Assembly: GCA_037190845.1 (NCBI GenBank) | Contig: JBBCJI010000003.1 | Span: forward strand, 281,429-345,428 | Reading direction: 5' to 3' | DNA: 64,000 nt | From: JBEBVQ01 sp037190845 | Lineage (GTDB): Bacteria > Bacteroidota > Bacteroidia > Chitinophagales > Chitinophagaceae | In this document: one piece after another, positions 8,755-16,703 of the stretch | Layout of the letters: every line of letters starts with the position of its first letter | Position numbering within the stretch: position 1 is the stretch's first letter | Position numbers and translations under genes: made by a program | The notes under the pieces: generated by a model | The model's database searches: none | The model's input: only the letters and a program-made list of their open reading frames with translations | What the model was told of the DNA's origin: nothing

Positions 8755-11640
8755 ATGAATTTATTCGCGCTTCAGAATCGTGAATTTGCCGGACGTCACC
8801 TGGGTCCGCGTGACCAGGATGTACCGGAAATGCTGCAAACAATAGGTGTAGCCGACATGGATGAGCTGATCGCCCGGACGGTGCCGGAAGCCATTCGTAT
8901 GCAGCGTCCGCTTGACACGCCACCCGCCATGAGCGAGGCAGAGTACCTCCGCTTTATTAAAGAGGTATCTATGAAAAACCAGGTCTTACGCAATTATATA
9001 GGCCAGGGATATTATGACACGCATACACCGAGTGTGATCCTCCGGAATATCTTCGAAAATCCGGGTTGGTACACACAGTACACTCCTTACCAGGCAGAGA
9101 TATCACAGGGAAGGCTCGAAAGTCTGCTCAACTTCCAGACCGTCGTCAGTGATCTGACCGGGCTGCCGATCGCGAATGCTTCCCTGCTGGATGAGGCAAC
9201 CGCTGCCGCAGAAGCAATGGGTATGTTTTTTCATACCCTGAATAAGACAACTAATGCAGAGCGTCCGAAATTCTTTGTAGATAACGACGTATTTCCGCAA
9301 ACGCTGGATGTACTGCATACCCGCGCTACTCCACTCGGTATAGAGCTGGTATCCGGCGATTACCGGACTATCGCAATTGACAATACATTCTGTGGGGCGC
9401 TGGTACAATACCCCAACGACAAAGGATCGGTAGAAGATTATCGCGACTTCATCAACCGTGTACATGCTGCCGGCGCTTTTGTAGCCATGGCTACGGATTT
9501 GCTGGCACTGACGCTGCTGAAAGCTCCCGGAGAACTGGACGCAGACGTTGCGCTGGGATCCGCTCAACGCTTCGGCGTACCGCTGGGATACGGCGGACCA
9601 CATGCTGCCTTCTTCGCTGTTAAGGACGACTTCAAACGCAGCATACCAGGCCGTATCATCGGCGTCAGTGTAGATGCAAACGGCAACCGCGCTCTGCGCA
9701 TGGCGCTGCAGACACGTGAACAGCACATCAAACGTGAAAAAGCTACATCTAACATCTGCACAGCCCAGGCACTGCTGGCCAATATGGCGGCTATGTTTGC
9801 TGTGTATCACGGACCCGACGGATTAAAACACATTGCCAAACGTGTATCATTACTCACGCATACCCTTGCCGAAAGCCTGAAAGAATACGGATACGAACTC
9901 TTATCGGAATCATTCTTCGATACAATTGTTGTAAAGACCGCCAATAGCACGGCTATCCGCGAAAAAGCAGAAGCAGCACGGATCAACTTCCGTTATTTCA
10001 ATACAGATGGGCTGATTGGTATCTCGCTTGATGAAACGACTACTACTTCTGACCTGGCCGACATACTGGCCGTATTCGCAAAAGACACGGAAGATGCAGT
10101 GAGCTTTGTAATCGAAGATGACAAAATATTGTCGGGGATCCCCTCCGGCCTGGTAAGGACTTCAGAATTTCTGACACACGATGTATTTAATACGCACCAC
10201 AGCGAGTCGCAGATGATGCGTTATATAAAAACACTCGAGAACAAAGATCTCTCACTCAACACGAGCATGATCTCCCTTGGATCCTGTACCATGAAGCTGA
10301 ATGCGGCTTCTGAAATGATCCCGCTAAGCTGGGCACACTGGTCTAAAATGCATCCGTTCGCTCCCGTAAACCAGGCAGCCGGTTATCAACATATAGCAAA
10401 AGAGCTGGGTAATTATTTATGCAAGATCACAGCATTTGACGCCTGCAGCCTGCAGCCCAATAGTGGCGCGCAAGGTGAATATGCGGGCCTGCTCACCATC
10501 CGCAACTATCACGAAAGCCGCAATGAAGGGCACCGTGATATAATGCTGATCCCGATCTCTGCGCACGGTACGAATCCGGCATCCGCAGTAATGGCCGGCT
10601 ATAAAGTTGTTGTTGTGAAAGCACTCGAGAACGGCTATATTGACGTAGAAGATCTGAAAGCAAAAGCAGCACAATATGCCGCCAATCTTGCAGGTATTAT
10701 GATCACCTATCCTTCTACTTACGGAGTATACGAAGAAACAGTAAAGGAAATCACACAGATCGTACACGAACATGGCGGACAGGTGTATATGGACGGCGCC
10801 AATATGAATGCCCAGGTAGGGCTTACCGCACCCGGCCTGATCGGCGCGGACGTCTGCCATCTGAACCTGCATAAGACTTTTGCTATCCCCCACGGCGGCG
10901 GCGGCCCCGGCATGGGACCCATTTGTGTGAAAGCACACCTGGAACCTTTCCTTCCAGGACACATCAGTATAGAAGGCACAAATACAACAACTACCAACGC
11001 GGTATCTGCCGCTGCTTATGGCTCCGCCAGCATACTCCTGATCAGTTATGCTTATATCCGGATGCTCGGATATGAAGGACTGAAAGAAGCTACTGAATAT
11101 GCAATCCTGAATGCAAACTATATGCGTGCAAGATTACAGAATGCTTATGATGTACTTTATACCGGCACAGGAGGCACCTGCGCACATGAATTCATCATAG
11201 ACCTCCGCCCCTTTAAGAAAACGGCAGAGATCGAGGCGGAAGACGTAGCGAAACGTCTTATGGATTATGGCTTCCATGCACCTACGATGAGCTTCCCGGT
11301 GCCAGGCACAATCATGATAGAGCCTACCGAATCGGAAGACAAGGCAGAACTCGACCGTTTTTGTGATGCCCTGCTGCAGATACGGGAAGAAATACGGACT
11401 ATTGAGGAAGGTCTGGCTGATAAAAAGGACAACCTGTTGAAGAATGCACCACATACACAGACAGAAGTGATCGCATCAGAATGGAATCATAACTATAGTC
11501 GCGAAGCAGCCGTGTTCCCGTTGCCATACGTCCGGGTAAACAAATTCTGGCCTTCGGTGAAACGGGTGAATAACACCGCTGGTGACCGGAATCTGATCTG
11601 TACCTGCGAACCCATAGAATCCTATATGGAAACCGCATAA
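8755..11640 (+). CDS. gcvP: Glycine dehydrogenase (decarboxylating), P-protein of the glycine cleavage system
   Basis: A 961-residue protein of the full length expected for single-chain P-protein, so both halves (called P1 and P2 where they are split) are fused. It opens with the typical FAGRHLGPRDQD and has a glycine-rich GHISIEGTNTTTTNAV region. The PLP-binding lysine is K707 in LNLHKTFAIPHGGGGPGMGP. The enzyme decarboxylates glycine with PLP and passes the aminomethyl group to lipoyl-GcvH in the cytoplasm. gcvH and gcvT are not adjacent, which is common in this phylum. A perfect promoter lies 77-107 bp upstream and a strong GC hairpin follows the stop, so it appears monocistronic. Confidence 0.98.
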   Translation: MNLFALQNREFAGRHLGPRDQDVPEMLQTIGVADMDELIARTVPEAIRMQRPLDTPPAMSEAEYLRFIKEVSMKNQVLRNYIGQGYYDTHTPSVILRNIFENPGWYTQYTPYQAEISQGRLESLLNFQTVVSDLTGLPIANASLLDEATAAAEAMGMFFHTLNKTTNAERPKFFVDNDVFPQTLDVLHTRATPLGIELVSGDYRTIAIDNTFCGALVQYPNDKGSVEDYRDFINRVHAAGAFVAMATDLLALTLLKAPGELDADVALGSAQRFGVPLGYGGPHAAFFAVKDDFKRSIPGRIIGVSVDANGNRALRMALQTREQHIKREKATSNICTAQALLANMAAMFAVYHGPDGLKHIAKRVSLLTHTLAESLKEYGYELLSESFFDTIVVKTANSTAIREKAEAARINFRYFNTDGLIGISLDETTTTSDLADILAVFAKDTEDAVSFVIEDDKILSGIPSGLVRTSEFLTHDVFNTHHSESQMMRYIKTLENKDLSLNTSMISLGSCTMKLNAASEMIPLSWAHWSKMHPFAPVNQAAGYQHIAKELGNYLCKITAFDACSLQPNSGAQGEYAGLLTIRNYHESRNEGHRDIMLIPISAHGTNPASAVMAGYKVVVVKALENGYIDVEDLKAKAAQYAANLAGIMITYPSTYGVYEETVKEITQIVHEHGGQVYMDGANMNAQVGLTAPGLIGADVCHLNLHKTFAIPHGGGGPGMGPICVKAHLEPFLPGHISIEGTNTTTTNAVSAAAYGSASILLISYAYIRMLGYEGLKEATEYAILNANYMRARLQNAYDVLYTGTGGTCAHEFIIDLRPFKKTAEIEAEDVAKRLMDYGFHAPTMSFPVPGTIMIEPTESEDKAELDRFCDALLQIREEIRTIEEGLADKKDNLLKNAPHTQTEVIASEWNHNYSREAAVFPLPYVRVNKFWPSVKRVNNTAGDRNLICTCEPIESYMETA

Positions 11641-11645
11641 CATCA

Positions 11646-11676
11646 CGTAGGGGCGGGGGCAAGCCCCGCCCCTACG
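11646..11676. terminator. GC-rich 13-bp palindrome between convergent genes
   Basis: Arms 11646-11658 and 11664-11676 are perfectly complementary (13 bp, mostly G and C) around a 5-nt loop. The hairpin fills the 37-bp gap between the gcvP stop and the stop of the convergent gene at 11678, so it can serve both strands. There is no T-tract. The word GTAGGGGCGGGG is typical of dispersed intergenic palindromes, so it may be a REP-like repeat used as terminator. Confidence 0.6.
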
Positions 11677-11677
11677 G

Positions 11678-12340
11678 TTACCGGTTCATATTTTTATATT
11701 CCTGGTTACTGATGATATGATATCCTTCCGGCACACGAAAAAGGGAGCGTTCCATAGGAGCAGCCAGCAGGTAATCTGCACGAAAATGCATCAGGACACC
11801 CGGTTCATTTTTAACTTCAAACGAGAGCGGGAGGAAAGAAATAGCGGGAAACCAGTCATACATCAGTTGTTCTGATAACTTCCATTCTTTAGAATAACAC
11901 AGATCTGCTTTTGTACCGTCCGTATAAGTCGCCACTGCCGGTTGACAGTTATACCCCCCAATCGAAATCTGCTCTTCCTGTTGATCGGTCAGGCCGAATT
12001 TCCGGTATTTTTTTGAGGAGGCTTCCACATCCTGTTGAGTAAGCTGTACGGCGTACGGCCGGTCTGCCGTTGTCTGAAGGGAATAGGCAGTACGTTTATT
12101 GCCGTCCCAGATCAGAATATGTTTATAGCCATTGTCCAATTCCAGCTCTTTGCGCATCATCCGGTTCCTGATATACAGGCGGTATGTGCCGGAATGTCTG
12201 GTTATACCTTTTGGGGGGGCTTCGGTATCTATACTCACCGCATATACGATACACCCTTCCGTAAAAGGTTGTTGTGCAGCAAGTATCGGACACCATAACA
12301 GGAGCAACAGCACGAAGACACAATATTTATTACAGCTCAT
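11678..12340 (-). CDS. Secreted protein of unknown function (DUF4412/GLPGLI-like)
   Basis: A 220-residue protein with a clear signal peptide (MSCNKYCVFVLLLLLWCPILAAQ). The mature part is beta-rich, with a sequence style seen in periplasmic Bacteroidota DUF4412 or GLPGLI-type proteins: FTEGCIVYAVSID near the mature start, a central region with LYIRNRMMRKELELDNG and ILIWDGNKRTAYSL, then IGGYNCQPAVATY and a proline-rich end. No catalytic motif is visible. The assignment to these families is by resemblance only. It is convergent with gcvP and 80 bp downstream of the aminotransferase on the same strand, so it could be co-transcribed with it. Confidence 0.75.
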   Translation of the reverse strand: MSCNKYCVFVLLLLLWCPILAAQQPFTEGCIVYAVSIDTEAPPKGITRHSGTYRLYIRNRMMRKELELDNGYKHILIWDGNKRTAYSLQTTADRPYAVQLTQQDVEASSKKYRKFGLTDQQEEQISIGGYNCQPAVATYTDGTKADLCYSKEWKLSEQLMYDWFPAISFLPLSFEVKNEPGVLMHFRADYLLAAPMERSLFRVPEGYHIISNQEYKNMNR

Positions 12341-12420
12341 AATATTGTTTTTGTACGGAGTATATCGTACAGCAATATACAGCTATTCATTCACAGGGTG
12401 AGAGAATTCATGTTGCATCA

Positions 12421-13584
12421 TTAAACAGTAACACCGGCCATCGCTTGCATACGCCGGATAGCCGCAGATAATGTTTCTTCTTTTTTGGCAAAACAAAATC
12501 TGATCAGCCTGTCGTCTTTCCTGTTGTGATAAAAAGCGCTGACCGGTATTGTGGCTACCCCGTGTGCTGTTGTCAGCCATTGTGCAAACTCTGTATCCGG
12601 GAGCGTGCTGATCCGCTCATATCCAGCGATCTGGAAATAGCTGCCTGCAGAAGGGTTATGTATCGTAAACGGCAGCGTACAGATCATCTTCAGAAAATAA
12701 TCTCTTTTCTGCTGCATCATGACATGAACCGGCGCCGGCTGAGGCTGCTGTGACAGATAGCGGGCCAGGGCAACCTGTGCCGGTGTATGCACGGAGAATA
12801 CCAGGAACTGGTGTATACGCCTGAATGCTTTTGTAAATGCCGGCGGCGCTACACAATAGCCGATTTTCCAGCCGGTATTATGATATACTTTCCCGAAGGA
12901 ATAAAGCGCAAAGCTCCGCTCCCGCAATTCAGGATGCTGTAAGACACTGTAATGCCGCTGGTCATCATACACCAACTGCTCATATACTTCATCAGAGACC
13001 ACAATAATATCCGTATCCCGCAACAGATCTGCGAGGGTGTTCCAGTCTGCTTCATACCATATGGTCCCTGTCGGATTATGCGGTGTGTTCACAATGATCG
13101 CCCGTGTACGGGGACCAATTGCATCTTTTACTGCATTCCAGTCAACCGTGAATGCCGGCGCTTTGAGCGATACCGGCACAACACGCGCACCGTTCATTTC
13201 GATATTGGGTATATAGCTGTCGTACGCCGGCTCCAGTATGATCACTTCGTCACCCGGACGAAGGATAGCTGTAAGCGCCGTATATACAGCATACGTAGCG
13301 CCGGGAGTAACCGTGATCTCTTCTCCGGGATCAACCGTGATATCATATCTCTTACCCAGTCCTGCTGCGATTGCTTCGCGCAACAACAGCAGGCCGCTCA
13401 TAGGCGCATACTGATTATACCCTTCCGCTGCAGCTTCATGAAGATGTGTACCCAAAACAGGATCTACGGGAAAATCGGGGAAGCCCTGCGACAGGTTTAC
13501 AGCATCATGCTGCTGCGCCAGGGCACTCATCACGGTAAATATAGTCGTGTCCGCCGCCGAATGTTTTGGGGGTAAGGATTGCAT
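12421..13584 (-). CDS. PLP-dependent aminotransferase, methionine aminotransferase type (class I/II)
   Basis: A 387-residue fold-type I aminotransferase of normal length. Visible family motifs are the N-terminal LSQGFPDFP substrate region, the cofactor-binding VTPGATYAVY segment, NTPHNPTGTIW, the VVSDEVYEQLVYD aspartate/tyrosine motif, and the Schiff-base lysine K232 in SFGKVYHNTGWKIGY. The overall pattern matches the YbdL/methionine aminotransferase group, which transfers the amino group of methionine to a 2-oxo acid. The exact substrate cannot be read from sequence. Cytoplasmic. The ATG at 13584 opens just before the conserved PPKHSAADTTIFTVMSALA region. Confidence 0.93.
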   Translation of the reverse strand: MQSLPPKHSAADTTIFTVMSALAQQHDAVNLSQGFPDFPVDPVLGTHLHEAAAEGYNQYAPMSGLLLLREAIAAGLGKRYDITVDPGEEITVTPGATYAVYTALTAILRPGDEVIILEPAYDSYIPNIEMNGARVVPVSLKAPAFTVDWNAVKDAIGPRTRAIIVNTPHNPTGTIWYEADWNTLADLLRDTDIIVVSDEVYEQLVYDDQRHYSVLQHPELRERSFALYSFGKVYHNTGWKIGYCVAPPAFTKAFRRIHQFLVFSVHTPAQVALARYLSQQPQPAPVHVMMQQKRDYFLKMICTLPFTIHNPSAGSYFQIAGYERISTLPDTEFAQWLTTAHGVATIPVSAFYHNRKDDRLIRFCFAKKEETLSAAIRRMQAMAGVTV

Positions 13585-13604
13585 ACATGAATTTTAATCA
13601 GCCA

Positions 13605-13630
13605 ATTAGCTGATGTGTCGATTAGCTAAT
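13605..13630. repeat. Short ATTAGCT inverted and direct repeat in intergenic gap
   Basis: ATTAGCT at 13605 pairs with AGCTAAT at 13624-13630 and is also repeated directly at 13621, a 16-bp period. It lies between manC-type gene and aminotransferase starts/ends. It resembles the 16-bp-period repeat at 22333-22360. Confidence 0.4.
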
Positions 13631-13631
13631 A

Positions 13632-14717
13632 CTAAAGATACCGTTCACCTTTATTCCGTTTTACTTCCGCCACATATTCCTTAATCTGCTGCTCCCGGTT
13701 GCGTTCGCAAACCAGCAATACATCGGGGGTATCAATAATGATAAATTTTTCCAGTCCCTGCAGAACAACCAGCTTGTTATCGGGGGCTTTGATCATACAT
13801 TCACTTGCATCCACGATCATTACATTATTTCCGTATACCGAATTTCCCAGATAATCTTTTTCTGAATTTTCATACGCAGACTCCCAGGTACCCAGATCGC
13901 TCCAGCCGAAATAAGCCGGAATCACATAGACATTCTTGGCTTTCTCCATAATACCATAATCAATGGAAACGTTGATACACTGAGCATATAAGGCTGCAAT
14001 CACATCATGTTCACGACTGGTATTGTAGACATCCTTTGCCTGCACAAATACTTCGTGCATCTCCGGAATATATTTGGACAATGCATTTATAACAGTTTTT
14101 ACATTCCAGACGAAGATGCCGGAATTCCAGAGAAAGTCTCCGCTTTTCAGAAATGTCCTTGCCAGTTCAAGGGAAGGTTTTTCAGTAAATGTTTTTACCC
14201 GGTATACGCGATCTATTTCATCTTCCACGTCATACTGGATATATCCGTACCCTGTATCCGGGCGTGTAGGTTTGATACCAAGCGTAAGCAGCGCATCATG
14301 ATGTGCAACAAAATCCAACGCATCATAGCAGGTCCGCTCAAATGCCCGCTCATCCATAATCAAGTGGTCTGCCGGGGTCATGATGATATTGGCATCCGGA
14401 TTCTTTGCCATGATCTTATGCGCAAAATAAGCGGCACAGGGAGCCGTATTTTTCCGCGACGGTTCACTGATGATATTCTCATCACTGATCTCCGGTATCT
14501 GCTGCCGGAGCGTATCCATATAAGCCTGGTTGGTAATGATGTATATGTTTTCCTTAGGGCAGATATTTTTGTACCGGTAGTAGGTCCATTGGATGAGTGA
14601 CCTGCCCGTACCTAACAAGTCCAGAAACTGTTTGGGATAACCCGAGCGGCTTACCGGCCAGAAGCGGCTGCCTATACCGCCGGCCATGATGGCCACGTAG
14701 TTGTTATGAATACTCAT
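13632..14717 (-). CDS. Mannose-1-phosphate guanylyltransferase
   Basis: A 361-residue nucleotidyltransferase with the signature MAGGIGSRFWPVSRSGYPKQ near the N-terminus, containing the GG-x-G-(S/T)-R and P-K-Q nucleotide-binding elements. ITNQAYMD, EPSRKNTAP, MTPADHLI, the FLWNSGIFVW motif and GWSDLGTWE all fit GDP-mannose pyrophosphorylases. It makes GDP-mannose from mannose-1-phosphate and GTP in the cytoplasm, feeding glycan or polysaccharide synthesis. The length shows only the transferase half: the phosphomannose isomerase domain of bifunctional ManC/AlgA proteins is absent. A large AT-rich palindrome separates it from the nfu-like gene upstream. Confidence 0.95.
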   Translation of the reverse strand: MSIHNNYVAIMAGGIGSRFWPVSRSGYPKQFLDLLGTGRSLIQWTYYRYKNICPKENIYIITNQAYMDTLRQQIPEISDENIISEPSRKNTAPCAAYFAHKIMAKNPDANIIMTPADHLIMDERAFERTCYDALDFVAHHDALLTLGIKPTRPDTGYGYIQYDVEDEIDRVYRVKTFTEKPSLELARTFLKSGDFLWNSGIFVWNVKTVINALSKYIPEMHEVFVQAKDVYNTSREHDVIAALYAQCINVSIDYGIMEKAKNVYVIPAYFGWSDLGTWESAYENSEKDYLGNSVYGNNVMIVDASECMIKAPDNKLVVLQGLEKFIIIDTPDVLLVCERNREQQIKEYVAEVKRNKGERYL

Positions 14718-14749
14718 TTCAGCACTTAAGCTTTAGGGGGTATAAAAAG

Positions 14750-14808
14750 GAAAGTTGAAAATGGAAAATTGAAATGAGTTAGTCTTCAATTTTCCATTTT
14801 CAACTTTC
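14750..14808. repeat. Perfect 24-bp AT-rich inverted repeat
   Basis: Arms 14750-14773 and 14785-14808 are exactly complementary over 24 bp around an 11-nt spacer (14774-14784). It occupies most of the gap between the stop of the Nfu-type gene (14818) and the start of the guanylyltransferase (14717). It can form a long AT-rich stem but has no following T-run. It could be a terminator for the Nfu gene or a mobile palindromic repeat. Confidence 0.7.
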
Positions 14809-14817
14809 AATTAATCT

Positions 14818-15408
14818 TTACTCAGCTTCTGCCACCACTTCTTTTACTTCCGGAATCATACGTTTCATCATCCCTTCGATGCCGGCCTTTAACGTAATCA
14901 TAGAAGAAGGACAACCGGAACAAGACCCTTGCAACATCAACTTGACAATACCGTCATCATAACCTTTGAAGCTGATAGCACCTCCGTCCATCTCCACCGC
15001 CGGCTTTACGTAGTTTTCGAGCAGCTCTTTGATCCTTTTTACTACATCGCTATCACTGCTGTCTACGGAATTGGTATTCGTTTTGACTACGATCTGATCC
15101 TCATGCAGTACCGTTTTTCCTTCTTCCAGGTACAGCTTCAGAAATTCACGGATGGTGGGAATGATCTCTTCCCATTGTGTATCGGGATTTTTGGTAATCG
15201 TCACAAAGTTGCTGGCAATAAAAACACTGCGCACAAAAGGAAATGCAAACAAGGCAGTTGCCAAGGGCGAAGGAGCAGCGCTGGCTTCATCCGGAAAATC
15301 AATACTCTTGCCCGGATACAACAATTTGTTCGCAACAAACTTCATTGTCTCCGGATTCGGTGTCATTTCAGTATATATACTGACAACGATATTACCTGCA
15401 TTAAGCAT
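14818..15408 (-). CDS. NifU/Nfu-type iron-sulfur cluster carrier protein
   Basis: A 196-residue protein with two modules. The N-terminal Nfu_N domain (about 10-95) contains TPNPETMKFVANKLLYPG and FPFVRSVFIASNFVTITK. The C-terminal NifU domain (about 125-195) contains VKPAVEMDGGAISF and the cluster-binding CSGC motif in GSCSGCPSSMITL. Such proteins accept a [4Fe-4S] or [2Fe-2S] cluster on the CxxC of two subunits and deliver it to apo-enzymes in the cytoplasm. The respiratory ActB protein encoded nearby needs several clusters, but a dedicated link is only inference. A promoter-like sequence lies 15 bp upstream of the ATG. Confidence 0.95.
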   Translation of the reverse strand: MLNAGNIVVSIYTEMTPNPETMKFVANKLLYPGKSIDFPDEASAAPSPLATALFAFPFVRSVFIASNFVTITKNPDTQWEEIIPTIREFLKLYLEEGKTVLHEDQIVVKTNTNSVDSSDSDVVKRIKELLENYVKPAVEMDGGAISFKGYDDGIVKLMLQGSCSGCPSSMITLKAGIEGMMKRMIPEVKEVVAEAE

Positions 15409-15422
15409 AACGCTGTTTTTTA

Positions 15423-15453
15423 CAAAAATACGGAATAACAGGGGTTACACAAT
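15423..15453 (-). promoter_or_regulatory. Bacteroidota-type promoter for the Nfu gene
   Basis: Minus strand: ATTG (15453-15450, 3 of 4 to TTTG), a 19-bp spacer, then TATTTTTG (15430-15423), a full match to TAnnTTTG. The ATG follows 15 bp later. Confidence 0.5.
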
Positions 15454-15498
15454 CAATTCATTTAATACGCTGATAAATTAAAAACAGATGAAAAAATC

Positions 15499-16590
15499 AT
15501 GGCACTATTTTTTCCACGTATAATAATATCGTTTTTTTGCATTGTGTTTCGTCATATGACTTTTCTGATTTTCACCGGCGCATCCCTGTTTGCTGCCACC
15601 GGGCAAGCTGATGCTCAAAAATTCCGCTGGCTGCAAACAAAAAACGATTCTACCTACATTACGGATCTGACACAGGATCTGACCGTACGACTATATGGCT
15701 CACGAAAATATACCAGCTATCGCCTTGCAGACCTTAATCATAAACAAAGGCTTACTTACCGGCCCAACAGTCCGCTCAACTTCGGTTTTGGCTTTAATTA
15801 TAAATTCATCGGGCTGAACATCGGGATAAATTTTCCCTTTGTAAATACCTATGACCGGTATGGCAAGACTAAATTCCTGGACCTGCAGACGCACCTGTAT
15901 TTACGCAAGCTGGTCGTAGACTTTTACGGACAGTATTATAATGGTTATTACCTCGCTAATCCATCGGTTCTACCTGAAAACAATTACGACAACGTATACC
16001 GTCGTCCTGACCTGAGGACACTCAATATCGGGATGAGCGCACAGTACATTTTCAACGACAGGCGCTTCTCTTTCCGTTCGGCGTACCTGCAGAATGAGTA
16101 CCAGAAAAAGAGTTCAGGCAGCTTTATGATGGGAGGGGACATACATGCCGTCCTGATCCGCAGCGACTCCGGTATTGTGCCGCGTAATATCCGCTATGAC
16201 AACTTTTTCGATAACAGCCGGTTCAGCAGAAGCGATATATACTGTGCCACGATAAACGGCGGATACGCCTATACATTCGTGATCAAAAAACATTTTTTTA
16301 CTACCCTGGCCGCACATACCGGCTTCGGATTCAACTATACCATGTTTGACAACCCTCTGACCGGGGCAAAGGACAACGGTGTACAGGGACAACTGAATGC
16401 CACAGTAAGGATAGCTGCCGGGTATAATTCGGAGCGGTATTTCGCCGGCATACATTATGTAAACATTGCGATGCGCAGCTACAGTCCACTGCCCTACGCC
16501 GTACAGGATTTTGGGGCCGGGAATTTCCGTTTTTCGATCGCCCGGAGGTTTAAAGTAAATAAACCACTGATAAAGTCACTGAACTTATAA
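15499..16590 (+). CDS. DUF4421 outer-membrane beta-barrel-like protein
   Basis: A 363-residue protein with an N-terminal signal segment ending near ADAQ (ATG at 15499; an ATG at 15556 gives a shorter signal). The body matches the DUF4421 family typical of Bacteroidota: DSTYITDLTQDLTVRLYGSRK, then LTYRPNSPLNFGFGFNYK and alternating aromatic strands such as YFAGIHYVNIAMRSY. The end has the short FRFSIARRFKV strand expected of a barrel. It probably sits in the outer membrane. Its function is unknown. It is divergent from the Nfu gene and convergent with ctaD, with a terminator hairpin between. Confidence 0.85.
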   Translation: MALFFPRIIISFFCIVFRHMTFLIFTGASLFAATGQADAQKFRWLQTKNDSTYITDLTQDLTVRLYGSRKYTSYRLADLNHKQRLTYRPNSPLNFGFGFNYKFIGLNIGINFPFVNTYDRYGKTKFLDLQTHLYLRKLVVDFYGQYYNGYYLANPSVLPENNYDNVYRRPDLRTLNIGMSAQYIFNDRRFSFRSAYLQNEYQKKSSGSFMMGGDIHAVLIRSDSGIVPRNIRYDNFFDNSRFSRSDIYCATINGGYAYTFVIKKHFFTTLAAHTGFGFNYTMFDNPLTGAKDNGVQGQLNATVRIAAGYNSERYFAGIHYVNIAMRSYSPLPYAVQDFGAGNFRFSIARRFKVNKPLIKSLNL

Positions 16591-16640
16591 CAACAGAGCG
16601 GTTTCGGCAACGATATTATTTTGACAACACATTGGGATGC

Positions 16641-16671
16641 AAAAAAGAAGCATGGCATTTTGCCATGCTTC
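16641..16671 (-). terminator. Intrinsic terminator of the act-cta operon
   Basis: A perfect 11-bp stem (16671-16661 with 16657-16647), a 3-nt loop, then six T residues on the minus strand (16646-16641), 33 bp after the ctaD stop. It is the best canonical terminator in the window. It could also serve the convergent DUF4421 gene. Confidence 0.88.
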
Positions 16672-16703
16672 ATCATTTATAACCACTAAAAAAGTCGCAT
16701 TGT

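Noticed and set aside
9103..9810. 235-codon open frame antisense to gcvP
   Set aside because: gcvP is unambiguous across this stretch and the antisense frame lacks any family motif or promoter.
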